From Fibrobacter sp. (GTDB lineage: Bacteria > Fibrobacterota > Chitinivibrionia > Chitinivibrionales > Chitinispirillaceae), in NCBI GenBank assembly GCA_012519985.1, contig JAAYPC010000227.1, positions 1 to 51,801 on the forward strand: 51,801 bases of DNA. The letters run 5' to 3'. This document shows positions 35,060 to 43,424 of the stretch, piece after piece; the first letter of the stretch is position 1, and every line of letters begins with the position of its first letter. The position numbers and the translations under genes were made by a program. The notes under the pieces were generated by a model. It worked only from the letters and a program-made list of their open reading frames with translations. It searched no databases and had not been told where the DNA came from.

Positions 35060-35776
35060 TTACTCCCATTTCCTGCTTCCAAGTGTTTGTACATTAAGAA
35101 AGAGAAAAAAGCCGACCACCGAGACATAATACAAAATATCTCTGGTATCAATTACTCCTCTTTCGATGCTTTGAAAATGATTTCCCAGTCCGATATAGTT
35201 CAGTACCGGTACCAGCATGGAGGGTGCAGCCATTGTGACAAATGGATTGCCCACAATAAAGAGAGCAAATGTAATCACCACACCAAGAATAAAGGCCACA
35301 ATCTGGTTCTCAGTAAAAGAGGAGATCCAGAGTCCGATAGCCAGATATGCTGCTCCCATCAGCAGTGCTCCGATGTAACCGCCGAATATTGGTCCCGGAT
35401 CGGGTGATCCCAGTAAAGAAACGGTAATCGGTACAGAGATCGAGAGAAGGATAGTGATTGCAAGGAAACTGAAAGAGGCCAGGAATTTGCCAGCCACTAC
35501 CTGAAAATCACTTATAGGCCAGGTTAAAAGCAGTTCCAGCGTTTTAAGTTTTTTCTCTTCAGCCCAGCTTCGCATGGTAATGGCAGGAACAAAGAGCAGA
35601 AATATCCAGGGTAGTAAACCAAAATAGCTTCTCATATCTGCCTGATTTATCAGAAAGAAACTCTGAAAAAAAAGAAAGTTTGTGACAACCAGGTAAACCA
35701 CAATAAAGATGTAGGCGATAGGAGAGACGAAGAATGTTTTGAATTCTTTTTTGAAGATGGTAATTATGTTGTCCAT
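35060..35776 (-). CDS. ABC-2 permease, GldF family
   Basis: A 238-residue permease with six membrane helices. It begins ITIFKKEFKTFFVSPIAYI, the characteristic GldF start, followed by MRSWAEEKKLKTLELLLTWP, the conserved cytoplasmic E-loop. It lies 2 bp after the stop of the ATPase gene and 12 bp before the GldG-family gene. Together they form the ABC exporter core. Confidence 0.92.
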   Translation of the reverse strand: MDNIITIFKKEFKTFFVSPIAYIFIVVYLVVTNFLFFQSFFLINQADMRSYFGLLPWIFLLFVPAITMRSWAEEKKLKTLELLLTWPISDFQVVAGKFLASFSFLAITILLSISVPITVSLLGSPDPGPIFGGYIGALLMGAAYLAIGLWISSFTENQIVAFILGVVITFALFIVGNPFVTMAAPSMLVPVLNYIGLGNHFQSIERGVIDTRDILYYVSVVGFFLFLNVQTLGSRKWE

Positions 35777-35778
35777 GA

Positions 35779-36729
35779 TTATTTCCTTGTCAGTTGTGTG
35801 AAGACTTCCTCAAAGCTTGCAGATTCCCGTTTAAGCTCTGCAAGACTCATCCCGTTTTCAACAACAGCTTTAAAAATTGCTTCTCCGATATCCTCCTGAG
35901 AGGCCATCACTTCAGCTGTTACCCACTCAGATGCTACAGCCAGGATATTAACACCTGTGGCTCCGGAAATGGATGAGAGTTTGTTTTCTATCTCGTAGCG
36001 GTCTCCTTTGATACGCACATGGTATCGATTACCTTTACCGGCATTGTTTACCAGTTCATCAGGGGTGCCGCTGGCAACCATCTGGCCATCGTTTATGATA
36101 AGAATGCGATCACATGTAGCTTTAACTTCTGAGAGGATGTGAGAACAGTAGACTACGGTTTTTTCCTGACCCAGATTCTTTATCAGATTACGAATCTCAA
36201 TAATCTGGTTGGGATCCAGACCTGACATGGGCTCATCTAAAATCAACAAGTCCGGATTGTGCATCAATGCCTGGGCCAGACCAACTCTCTGTCGATATCC
36301 TTTGGAGAGGTTGCCTATGAGACGACTGGACATTTTTCCTAGGCTGCAGATGTTGAACAATTCATTGATCCGACTCTGCAGACGGCTTCCTTTAATCCCC
36401 CGAATCTCTCCGACAAACTGAAGATATTCCAGTACAGTCATATCGTTGTACAGGGGATTGTGCTCTGGAAGATAACCGATTTTTCTACGTACTTCCAGGC
36501 TGGAAACAGATGGATCCAGTCCCGCAACCCGGATAGATCCCGATGATGGAGGAATATAACAGGTTACCATGCGCATCGTGGTTGTTTTACCAGCACCATT
36601 AGGACCCAGAAATCCGAAAATTTCACCTTTCCGGATTTGAAAGCTCAGGTTTTTTACGGCACTGAATAACCCGAACTTTTTGTGAAGGTTTGAAACCTCC
36701 AACATTGTTGTACCATTAGTAGGACTCAT
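35779..36729 (-). CDS. ABC transporter ATPase, GldA family
   Basis: A 316-residue ATPase. Walker A GPNGAGKTT at 42-50, Q-loop region YLPEHNPLY, signature LSKGYRQRVGLAQAL, Walker B LLILDEPMSGLDP and switch His in SHIL are all present. The C-terminal extension of about 90 residues (from GKGNRYHVRIKGD) is typical of GldA/CcmA-like exporters. GGTGG about 5 bp before the ATG at 36729 gives the ribosome binding site. It is the first gene of the operon, which runs to the terminator at 32152. Confidence 0.94.
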   Translation of the reverse strand: MSPTNGTTMLEVSNLHKKFGLFSAVKNLSFQIRKGEIFGFLGPNGAGKTTTMRMVTCYIPPSSGSIRVAGLDPSVSSLEVRRKIGYLPEHNPLYNDMTVLEYLQFVGEIRGIKGSRLQSRINELFNICSLGKMSSRLIGNLSKGYRQRVGLAQALMHNPDLLILDEPMSGLDPNQIIEIRNLIKNLGQEKTVVYCSHILSEVKATCDRILIINDGQMVASGTPDELVNNAGKGNRYHVRIKGDRYEIENKLSSISGATGVNILAVASEWVTAEVMASQEDIGEAIFKAVVENGMSLAELKRESASFEEVFTQLTRK

Positions 36730-36863
36730 ACTGTACCACCATTATAGATTTAGATGATAGGTTGAAATGGTTATTTTAATTAACTGTTTACATTGCATAT
36801 AAAGGATTAATCAGAGTACAAGGGTTATAATACGGGCAGGCACAAAAAATATTGTATCAAATG

Positions 36864-36888
36864 AAAAAGGGGAATTTAATCCCCTTAT
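36864..36888 (-). terminator. Terminator of the histone H1-like gene
   Basis: On the minus strand AAGGGGA-TTAAAT-TCCCCTT is followed by TTT (plus-strand A at 36864-36866). It lies about 22 bp beyond the stop codon of the small gene. Confidence 0.75.
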
Positions 36889-36909
36889 TTTGAATTATTT
36901 AATATGGTT

Positions 36910-37092
36910 CTATTCTGCTTGAGCTTCGCTTTTTTTGGAATCCTGAATCGCCACACGAAGGTCCTGAGCAATCTTTTTGATGTTTTGAAGGCTTTTACGT
37001 GCCCGGGTACCGGCAGACTTATTACCACGTTCAAATTTTTCGTATTCCTGCTTGAGAACTTCCACTTCGTCCAAAAGATTCTGAATGCTCAT
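36910..37092 (-). CDS. Histone H1-like (Hc1-type) small DNA-binding protein
   Basis: A 60-residue basic helical protein. The core EKFERGNKSAGTRARKSLQN matches the GNKAAGTRARKASLELEK pattern of Hc1-like proteins found in Chlamydiae and the Bacteroidetes. The N-terminal part (LLDEVEVLKQEYEKF) is an amphipathic helix; the tail is acidic (SEAQAE). In the family the protein binds DNA and compacts the nucleoid. AGGAGG with 4 bp spacing makes the start at 37092 secure. It has its own terminator and is probably monocistronic. Confidence 0.85.
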   Translation of the reverse strand: MSIQNLLDEVEVLKQEYEKFERGNKSAGTRARKSLQNIKKIAQDLRVAIQDSKKSEAQAE

Positions 37093-37238
37093 GATTCCTC
37101 CTTACAAGATATAAATATGTGACGGTATGGTAACAGTTATTTACCTTAATTTTCAACACTTAATATTATTCCTGACAACTATATTTGGCCAGAGTAATCT
37201 GCTTTTTTTTGCAGAATTCGATACTTTTTAAAGAAAAA

Positions 37239-38120
37239 TCATTCGAAGCTCATCAAATAGCTGGCACGGTATGGAGCAAAATAGGTGTATAACTGGGGAA
37301 AGATCCGAACCGCCGATTCCAATAACCATTCCCTGATGTTTGAAAATTTTTCAGATTTTTCAATGATACGCGTATTTGGGCCGGATCCGGTAATTTTACG
37401 CAAATAAGAGAGCGCATCCAGGTACCCGCCCAGCGAATCAACCAAACCCAATGCCTGAGCCTGTCTGCCGGTAAAGATTCGGCCATCTGCGAGATTTTTT
37501 ATTGAATCCCGATCAATCCCTCTGGCTTTGGCAACATCATCAATAAACTGATCGTGGGTGTCATCAAGAAGGGATTGGAGGATCTTTTTTTCACCGTCGG
37601 TCATGACCCGATAATTACTTGCGATATCCTTGAATTCACCAGCCTTCAGGGTATTCATCTGTATACCGATTTTGTTAGCCAGATCTTTGTATATAGGAAC
37701 GGTTAAAATCACCCCGATACTTCCGGTCAAGGTGCCTGGATCAGCAAAGATGCATCTTGCAGGGCTTGCAACATAATAGCCTCCGGAAGCAGCAAGATCC
37801 CCCATACTCACGACCAGTGGCTTGCTTTCTTCCTTTATGCGTAAAATCTCTTTATAAATTTCCTGCGAGGGAGCTGTTGCCCCACCAGGTGAGTTTATTT
37901 TTACCAGTATTCCCGCAACACTCTTATCGGTTCTGAAAGCGCTTAACTGTTTAACAATACTCTCAGAATTAAGAATAATCCCTTCGATTCGCACTAACCC
38001 CAGTCTTTTAAATGAAGCAGATGGGGTGATCCTGGCAGGAGCTCCGGCTAAAAACACCAGACCTAAAATCACAGGTAAAAGAATTATTATTACTATTAAA
38101 ATGCGTTGAAGCTTTTTCAC
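37239..38120 (-). CDS. sppA: Signal peptide peptidase SppA, short type
   Basis: A 293-residue membrane-bound serine protease that degrades cleaved signal peptides. An N-terminal helix (ILIVIIILLPVILGLVFLAG) anchors the periplasmic domain. Catalytic Ser112 lies in LAASGGYY and Lys164 in AGEFKDIAS; INSPGGATAPSQEIY is the oxyanion-loop region. This is the single-domain 36K form, unlike the duplicated E. coli 67K form. The GTG start overlaps the MltD stop (GTGA), so the two are translationally coupled. Confidence 0.93.
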   Translation of the reverse strand: MKKLQRILIVIIILLPVILGLVFLAGAPARITPSASFKRLGLVRIEGIILNSESIVKQLSAFRTDKSVAGILVKINSPGGATAPSQEIYKEILRIKEESKPLVVSMGDLAASGGYYVASPARCIFADPGTLTGSIGVILTVPIYKDLANKIGIQMNTLKAGEFKDIASNYRVMTDGEKKILQSLLDDTHDQFIDDVAKARGIDRDSIKNLADGRIFTGRQAQALGLVDSLGGYLDALSYLRKITGSGPNTRIIEKSEKFSNIREWLLESAVRIFPQLYTYFAPYRASYLMSFE

Positions 38121-40381
38121 ATCTCACCTGCTCGAACGACTTTTATAATATCCCCAGGCATCAGTACCGAATCGGAATTCAAATTGTTGTGTTTATATAA
38201 ATTCTGCACCGAAATCCCAAACGAGTTTGCTATTCTCCAGAGATTATCACCCTGTTTGACTTCATAAAATACTACAGAAGATTCCATAACGGATGATTTT
38301 ATTGAGGAATTAGATGGAATTAGCAGGGTGTCTCCAGCCTTGATAACAGATGATTCGGAAAGATTGTTCAGAATTCGAAGCTCCTGAACCGAAATCGAGA
38401 AAAGTCGGGCAATCCCATAGAGCGTTTCTCCTGCAGAAACCTGATATCTCATTCCTCTGTTTTCTGCCAATGGCTTTTGAGGAGATGGTTTACTCTGAGA
38501 GACTGTATCCGTTCTCTTTTTTACAATAAGGATACCGTCTGTGTAAATTACCGGCTTTTTAGTGTCCAGATCATTCAGCAGAATCAGTTCATCGATACTC
38601 ATTGCGAATTTCCGGGCAATTGAGGAGGGAGTATCTCCAGGTTGAACCCTGTACTCCATGTGCCCTTCAGCGAGTGTGGACTTTTGGCTCTTTTTTCCCG
38701 GTGAGTTGGCCGGACTCTGGTAAAAAGTCAATATCTGACCGACCCGTATTCCGGCATCATCACTTAATTTATTCCATCTGCAGATCTGATCAGGAGAGAC
38801 TCCAAAAAGCTCTGAAATTTTCCACACTGAATCTCCAGCTTTGACCTGGTAGGTGATCTTCTGCCCGTTTTTTATCAGAGGATCTTCTGAAGGTATCTGC
38901 TTTTTAACTACCTGTTCACTAATTCCCTCACCAGGATTGGACCTGTTTACAGGTATGGGGATAAAAAGGTATTTGCCTGCAATAATCTGGTTGTTCTTCA
39001 ATCGGTTTATGGATCTGATCGGTTCTTCCGGCACTTTGAAGCGTCTGGCTATGCTGCCAATATTATCCCCTCTTTGTATCTTATACCTGTACCACTTAAC
39101 TTTTTTGGAATCTGGAATGGATGCATGAAAATCTTTGAAAGTCTGAGAATAGCCCCTGGGAAGATAGAGAAGTACATCGCTCATGTCCGGTGGTGTACAC
39201 CAGTGAAGAATATGAGGGTTAAATTTGCGCAAAGTGTCGTAATCAATGCCGGTTCCTTCTGCAATATCTCTTAAGTCCAGACATTCGCTGATTCTTACAG
39301 TATCAAATATAAAAGTAGCAGTATCTGAAGGATGGTCCAGATTGAAACAGGAGGGGTTCTTCGCTATAGTAAGTGCTGCAAGAAAAAGCGGAACATAGTT
39401 CATCGTCTCACGAGGAAGATTCAGATCCCAGTAATTTCTGCTGTTACTGCGGTTAATCGCCCTGCTAAGTCCGCCTTCACCACAGTTATAAGCAGCAAGG
39501 GCCAGATGCCAGTCATTAAACTCTTCGTAAAGTTTTTTAAGATAGCGGGCTGCAGCAACAGTCGATTTCAACGGATCACGTCTCTCATCCAACCAGTAAT
39601 TATTTCTCAATCCATAAATTTTACCGGTGGATGGAATAAACTGCCAGATACCCGATGCATGAGCGTGTGAATAGGCTTTAGGCCTGAAACCGCTTTCGAT
39701 CAGAGGAAGGTATGCCAGGTCTTCAGGAAGGCCGTGCTCTGTAATGATTTTTTTCATGAAGCCCAGATATTGACTGGCCCGGGGAATCCAGTGATCAATA
39801 GTGGTCTTGCGGTTATTATGGTAATAAAAGGTAGCACGTAAAACACGTTCATTCCATACCACAGGCATATTATAAGAGGTCGATTTCCCGCAAAGCAGAC
39901 TCTGCATGAAAGAACTGTCAGAAGTAAAACTGACCGAATCCAGAGCTTTATACATCTTCTGCTCATTGACCAGTGTTATGATCTCTTCGGGGACCTGAAA
40001 TTCCTCAGGCATGATTTCGGTGTAAATTTCTACGATATCGTTTAATGAGGTCTCAAAGGAGATCGAATCGGAACTTAGCAGCCCAACACTCTCGATGACG
40101 ATTTTTAGGACGGAATCTGCTCCAATATAATTTTTCTCATCGCAGAGCTTTCTTGCAGCATTGATCAGCTCTGCTGCATTGCCGATACTGTCAAACTCAT
40201 CTGAAATGAATTGCGATTCTTCTGTACTGACAGTGATGCTAAGAGAATCGGATTTATCAGCCGAAAATCTATTGGAGTATCTGGTAGAGGCACAACCCGT
40301 GATTATAAGAAGTATACCGCAGCCTATGAAAATGCGAAAAAAAAAGCAGAGATTTTCTCTCACCAATAACCCTGTAAGCAT
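38117..40381 (-). CDS. mltD: MltD-like lytic transglycosylase lipoprotein with five LysM domains
   Basis: A 754-residue outer-membrane lipoprotein that cleaves peptidoglycan. The lipobox is LIITGC with Cys30. The SLT domain (about 215-345) has catalytic Glu229 in LPLIESGFRPKAYSHAHASG, then GIWQFIPSTG and ALAAYNCGEGG. Five LysM units follow at roughly 440, 505, 570, 630 and 695 (for example YRYKIQRGDNIGSIARRF and YEVKQGDNLWRIANSFGIS); E. coli MltD has fewer. The ATG at 40381 has no clear ribosome binding site; a GTG at 40363 with AGGG upstream is an alternative and keeps the lipobox. The downstream sppA is coupled. Confidence 0.93.
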   Translation of the reverse strand: MLTGLLVRENLCFFFRIFIGCGILLIITGCASTRYSNRFSADKSDSLSITVSTEESQFISDEFDSIGNAAELINAARKLCDEKNYIGADSVLKIVIESVGLLSSDSISFETSLNDIVEIYTEIMPEEFQVPEEIITLVNEQKMYKALDSVSFTSDSSFMQSLLCGKSTSYNMPVVWNERVLRATFYYHNNRKTTIDHWIPRASQYLGFMKKIITEHGLPEDLAYLPLIESGFRPKAYSHAHASGIWQFIPSTGKIYGLRNNYWLDERRDPLKSTVAAARYLKKLYEEFNDWHLALAAYNCGEGGLSRAINRSNSRNYWDLNLPRETMNYVPLFLAALTIAKNPSCFNLDHPSDTATFIFDTVRISECLDLRDIAEGTGIDYDTLRKFNPHILHWCTPPDMSDVLLYLPRGYSQTFKDFHASIPDSKKVKWYRYKIQRGDNIGSIARRFKVPEEPIRSINRLKNNQIIAGKYLFIPIPVNRSNPGEGISEQVVKKQIPSEDPLIKNGQKITYQVKAGDSVWKISELFGVSPDQICRWNKLSDDAGIRVGQILTFYQSPANSPGKKSQKSTLAEGHMEYRVQPGDTPSSIARKFAMSIDELILLNDLDTKKPVIYTDGILIVKKRTDTVSQSKPSPQKPLAENRGMRYQVSAGETLYGIARLFSISVQELRILNNLSESSVIKAGDTLLIPSNSSIKSSVMESSVVFYEVKQGDNLWRIANSFGISVQNLYKHNNLNSDSVLMPGDIIKVVRAGEM

Positions 40382-40450
40382 GAAAAAATGTTATTGCGAA
40401 AACTGTGACAATTAAATTCCTCTTACAGCGGTAAATTATATCATGGTATA

Positions 40451-40548
40451 CTGATAAGTGCAAATTTATTAGTGTTACTTACCCCAATGCTGCATGCCCG
40501 GATGTCCTTGTGGTGAAAAGAGATCCTGAAATGATCTGCGGTTCTTCT
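40451..40548 (-). pseudogene. Decayed partial duplicate of the cysteine-rich gene 3' end
   Basis: This stretch and 40625-40740 share blocks in the same order: GATAAG-GCAAATT, GTTACTTA-CCCAAT, CTG-GGATGT, GGTGAAAAGAGA and CTGCGGTT. The second copy covers the last third of the small cysteine-rich gene (40655-40876) and its 3' flank. The copy here has no intact frame or start, so it is probably a remnant of a duplication about 174 bp apart. Confidence 0.5.
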
Positions 40549-40654
40549 ATAAGAGTATAGGATCTCTCTATGAGATTTGTTTATTAGATCTGATAGAGGA
40601 TCAATCCACAATATGAAGTATCCCGCAGATAAGCGCAAATTGATCGGGAGTTAC

Positions 40655-40876
40655 TTATCCCAATACTGTCTGTCTGGATGTTATCGGCTGAAGCTGTACT
40701 TTTATTCCTTGGGTGAAAAGAGACCCTCTGCGGTTTCTGCATTCGTTTACTGCACTCCGGATCTCTTCCTCCAATCTCTTACTATTGGAACCGCAATAAT
40801 TGACAAAAAATCTGGTTTTCTGTGAACATTGCTGATAATGAGAACACCGCGTACAGGACACTTTTAGAAATTGCAT
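40655..40876 (-). CDS. Small cysteine-rich protein, possible metal binder
   Basis: A 73-residue protein that I do not recognise as a named family. Cysteines at 8, 11, 17, 28 and 46 give the spacing C-x2-C-x5-C-x10-C-x17-C, in VSCTRCSHYQQCSQ, FFVNYCGSN and VNECRNRRG. This looks like a small zinc- or iron-sulfur-binding fold followed by a charged helix (KRLEEEIRSAV). AGGAG at 40883-40887 with 6 bp spacing to the ATG at 40876 is a good start signal, which argues that it is a real gene. The part after RRG (residues 52-73) looks less constrained and overlaps the duplicated block, so the original stop may have been earlier. It lies between rnfB and mltD. Confidence 0.65.
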   Translation of the reverse strand: MQFLKVSCTRCSHYQQCSQKTRFFVNYCGSNSKRLEEEIRSAVNECRNRRGSLFTQGIKVQLQPITSRQTVLG

Positions 40877-41032
40877 CTTGATCTCCTGATTAGTGGTTAA
40901 TTACCAGTGTGAGTCAGATATGTATTAAAGTATAATCACCAATGGGTTGTATGTCAATGTAAAATTTGCCCAAGTTATTGTAGTGTATCGCTTAGCTGTT
41001 GAATTGATGCGAGTTAAGAGATTCAGGTAATG

Positions 41033-41081
41033 TAGCAAAAAAAAGTACCCGTAAATCACGGATCAGCCATTTTTTTTGCTA
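41033..41081. repeat. Nested inverted repeat downstream of rnfB
   Basis: TAGCAAAAAAAA at 41033-41044 is the exact reverse complement of TTTTTTTTGCTA at 41070-41081. Inside the 25 bp loop is a second small stem, CCGT-AAATC-ACGG. The A and T runs flanking a GC core could act as a bidirectional terminator between rnfB and the small cysteine-rich gene. Confidence 0.6.
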
Positions 41082-41161
41082 AAGTTCTTTAATAGAGAAA
41101 ATATACGCAACCTGGAGGCAGAAAAGAGACCAAATACTCGGTTTTTATGGCATGATGCAAG

Positions 41162-41191
41162 TTTAAGCAGGGTAGTCTATCCCTGCTTAAA
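41162..41191 (-). terminator. Stem-loop at the end of the rnf operon
   Basis: TTTAAGCAGGG at 41162-41172 and CCCTGCTTAAA at 41181-41191 form a perfect 11 bp stem with an 8 bp loop, abutting the rnfB stop codon at 41192. There is no long T-run after it on the minus strand, so it may be an mRNA-end stabiliser as well as, or instead of, a terminator. Confidence 0.75.
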
Positions 41192-42202
41192 TCAGGCCAT
41201 TCGTGCCTGTTTTGGCTGTAAGCCGGTTCCCCATAAAGTAATTGCATGAGTGGGGCAGATATGAAGACAGTTCCCGCAGCCAATGCATTTTTCCTTATCT
41301 ACAACATGACGCTTCCCTTTTTCTCCGGTTATTGCTTCAGGGACCGGACAAACGGTAATACACAATCCACATCCGTCACAGTTGGTATCGATATTGGCTT
41401 TTGAACGCTTTTTCACCAAATCGGTGTAGCATTTTGAGGGACATTTATAGGCTGCAGTGATAAAGTTTTCCTCTTTGGAATAATCAAGCACAGGAAGATT
41501 ATTGTCCATGGTAATCGCACCAGAGGGTGTAGCTTTTACACATAAAGTACAGGCTGTACAACCAACAGAACAGTACTTTTTAACTTTAGCACCTCTGTCA
41601 CGATTGGAACAGGCCAGGAAAATCTTATGTACCTTAGGAATTAAAGAGATAATTTTTCTTGGACAACTTTTTACGCATTTGCCACAACCGGTGCACTTTT
41701 CAGGATCAACTTCAGCAATCCCGTTATCATTGATGAAAATGGCATCAAAGGGACAAGACCTTACGCAGGTTCCTAATCCCAGGCATCCGTTCTGACAAAT
41801 TTTAGAACCATTACCGATTATTGTTGCCGCATTACAATCCTGGATTCCATTATAGATCGCCCTTTCCGCAGCTTCCTTACGACCACCCTTGCAATGCACC
41901 ACTGCGATTTGTGGCTCTTCGGCAGAAGCAGTTACACCAAGCAGATCTGCTATAGCATGCGCACATTTTGCTCCTCCCGGAATACATCCATTAGGTGCGG
42001 CTTTCCCTTCTGCAACTGCTTTTGCAAACCCACTGCATCCAGCGTATCCGCAGGCCCCACAATTTGCATTGGGAAGAACATCCAGAATCATTGGTATTCT
42101 GGGATCGACATGTACAAAAAGCTTTTTGGAGGCAATCCCTAAACCGAGACCGAGGAATGCACCAATAGAACCTACTATGATTAAAGGAATCAAAATTTCC
42201 AC
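41192..42202 (-). CDS. rnfB: Rnf complex subunit B, with C-terminal ferredoxin extension
   Basis: The iron-sulfur subunit that passes electrons from ferredoxin into the Rnf complex. After one membrane helix (LIPLIIVGSIGAFLGLGLG) come the NCGACGYAGCSGFAKAV domain and several ferredoxin motifs: CVRSCPFDAI, CTGCGKCVKSCP, CSVGCTACTLCVKATP and then CDGCGLCITVCP plus CIGCGNCLHICP. In CTLCVKATP the usual fourth Cys is Thr. The final two motifs look like an added 2[4Fe-4S] domain; at 336 residues the protein is longer than a minimal RnfB. A GTG at 42202 has GGAGG 5 bp upstream and is preferred to the TTG at 42214. It is the last gene of the operon. Confidence 0.95.
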   Translation of the reverse strand: MEILIPLIIVGSIGAFLGLGLGIASKKLFVHVDPRIPMILDVLPNANCGACGYAGCSGFAKAVAEGKAAPNGCIPGGAKCAHAIADLLGVTASAEEPQIAVVHCKGGRKEAAERAIYNGIQDCNAATIIGNGSKICQNGCLGLGTCVRSCPFDAIFINDNGIAEVDPEKCTGCGKCVKSCPRKIISLIPKVHKIFLACSNRDRGAKVKKYCSVGCTACTLCVKATPSGAITMDNNLPVLDYSKEENFITAAYKCPSKCYTDLVKKRSKANIDTNCDGCGLCITVCPVPEAITGEKGKRHVVDKEKCIGCGNCLHICPTHAITLWGTGLQPKQARMA

Positions 42203-42203
42203 A

Positions 42204-42827
42204 TCATCCTCCAACAGGCGAGAAGAAGTTTAGACCGGCAAAACCCAGAAATGACAAGGCCATTAGTCCCGCTGTAATAAAAGCTATAGGAAGTCCTTCC
42301 AGTCCTTTTGGGATATTGGAAAATTCCAGCTTCTCCCTTAAACCGGCCATTAAAAGCAATGCCAGCATGAATCCAACTCCTGACATCACACCATTTAACA
42401 GACTCTCAAAGAAAGTATAAGGTTCACCGGTAAAAGTGTTTACTCCGGTATTAATCAGTGCTACTCCAAGCACAGCGCAGTTAGTGGTAATAAGGGGCAG
42501 ATAGATCCCCAGCGCTTCATATAATGATGGAGAATATTTCTGCAGAGCCATTTCGACCAATTGCACCAGTGCTGCGATTACCAGTATGAAGATGATTGTT
42601 TGCAGGTATGCCACATCATACGGAATAAGAATAAACCGGTTTATCACCCAGGTAAAGCTGGAAGCTATTGCCATCACAAAAACGACTGCCATTCCCATTC
42701 CGGTGGCACTGGAGAGTTTCTTGGATACACCAAAAAAAGGACATAAACCCAGAAACTTGGAGAGAATGAAGTTGTTGATGAATACTGCACCGATGGAAAT
42801 TGAAATAATATTGGCAATATTATTCAT
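42204..42827 (-). CDS. rnfA: Rnf complex subunit A
   Basis: A 207-residue integral membrane protein with six helices. FINNFILSKFLGLCPFFGVSK is the RnfA signature and differs from the RnfE gene next to it. The second conserved half, LGIYLPLITTNCAVLGVAL, carries the Cys that with the first one binds a membrane [2Fe-2S] cluster in Rnf/NQR. The start overlaps the rnfE stop (ATGA), and the stop is adjacent to the rnfB start. Confidence 0.96.
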   Translation of the reverse strand: MNNIANIISISIGAVFINNFILSKFLGLCPFFGVSKKLSSATGMGMAVVFVMAIASSFTWVINRFILIPYDVAYLQTIIFILVIAALVQLVEMALQKYSPSLYEALGIYLPLITTNCAVLGVALINTGVNTFTGEPYTFFESLLNGVMSGVGFMLALLLMAGLREKLEFSNIPKGLEGLPIAFITAGLMALSFLGFAGLNFFSPVGG

Positions 42828-43423
42828 GCTTTTGTATCCTTTCTGCGATTACCCAGATACCGGACAAGCGCCATGACTGCAGCAATGGTGAAAAATCCTC
42901 CGGGTGCCAGAATAAAAACCGTCATTGGATCATATCCAGGGAAAAAATTCAGGCCCAGCAGTTTGTTACTTCCTAAAATCTCCCGGATAATGCTGAGAAT
43001 ACAAAGTGAGGCTGTGAATCCTAAACCCATCACTATGCCATCAATTAAGGATTTTAACGGATTGTTTTTTGATGCATAAGCCTCAGCCCGACCCAATATG
43101 ATACAGTTAACCACTATCAGGGGCACAAATATTCCCAATTGCTTATCAAGAGCGGGGAGATAAGATTTCATAAGTAACTGCACCATAGTCACAAAAGTAG
43201 CAATTACTACAATAAAACAGGGAATTCGAACCTTCCCGGGAATTCCTTTGCGAACGATCGATATTATGACATTTGAGCAAGCCAGCACAAATGTCACCGC
43301 CATTCCCATTCCAAAACCATTTTGAACAGAAGTACTGGTTGCCAGTGAAGGACACAGTCCCAGCACCAGAATCAGGAGCGGATTTTCAGTGATTATTCCT
43401 CGCTTTAGTTCTTCTTTGAGCAT
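42824..43423 (-). CDS. rnfE: Rnf complex subunit E
   Basis: A 199-residue membrane protein homologous to RnfA. It has ITENPLLILVLGLCPSLATS and LGIFVPLIVVNCIILGRAEA, the RnfE hallmarks with the two cluster-binding Cys. The ATG at 43423 has AGGGA about 8 bp upstream and lies right after the rnfG stop; the ATG at 43444 is inside rnfG and has no site. Confidence 0.95.
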   Translation of the reverse strand: MLKEELKRGIITENPLLILVLGLCPSLATSTSVQNGFGMGMAVTFVLACSNVIISIVRKGIPGKVRIPCFIVVIATFVTMVQLLMKSYLPALDKQLGIFVPLIVVNCIILGRAEAYASKNNPLKSLIDGIVMGLGFTASLCILSIIREILGSNKLLGLNFFPGYDPMTVFILAPGGFFTIAAVMALVRYLGNRRKDTKA

Positions 43424-43424
43424 A

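Noticed and set aside
40441..40638. 65-codon minus-strand frame covering the decayed copy
   Set aside because: It has no cysteine pattern or ribosome binding site and crosses the decayed block; treated as remnant sequence.
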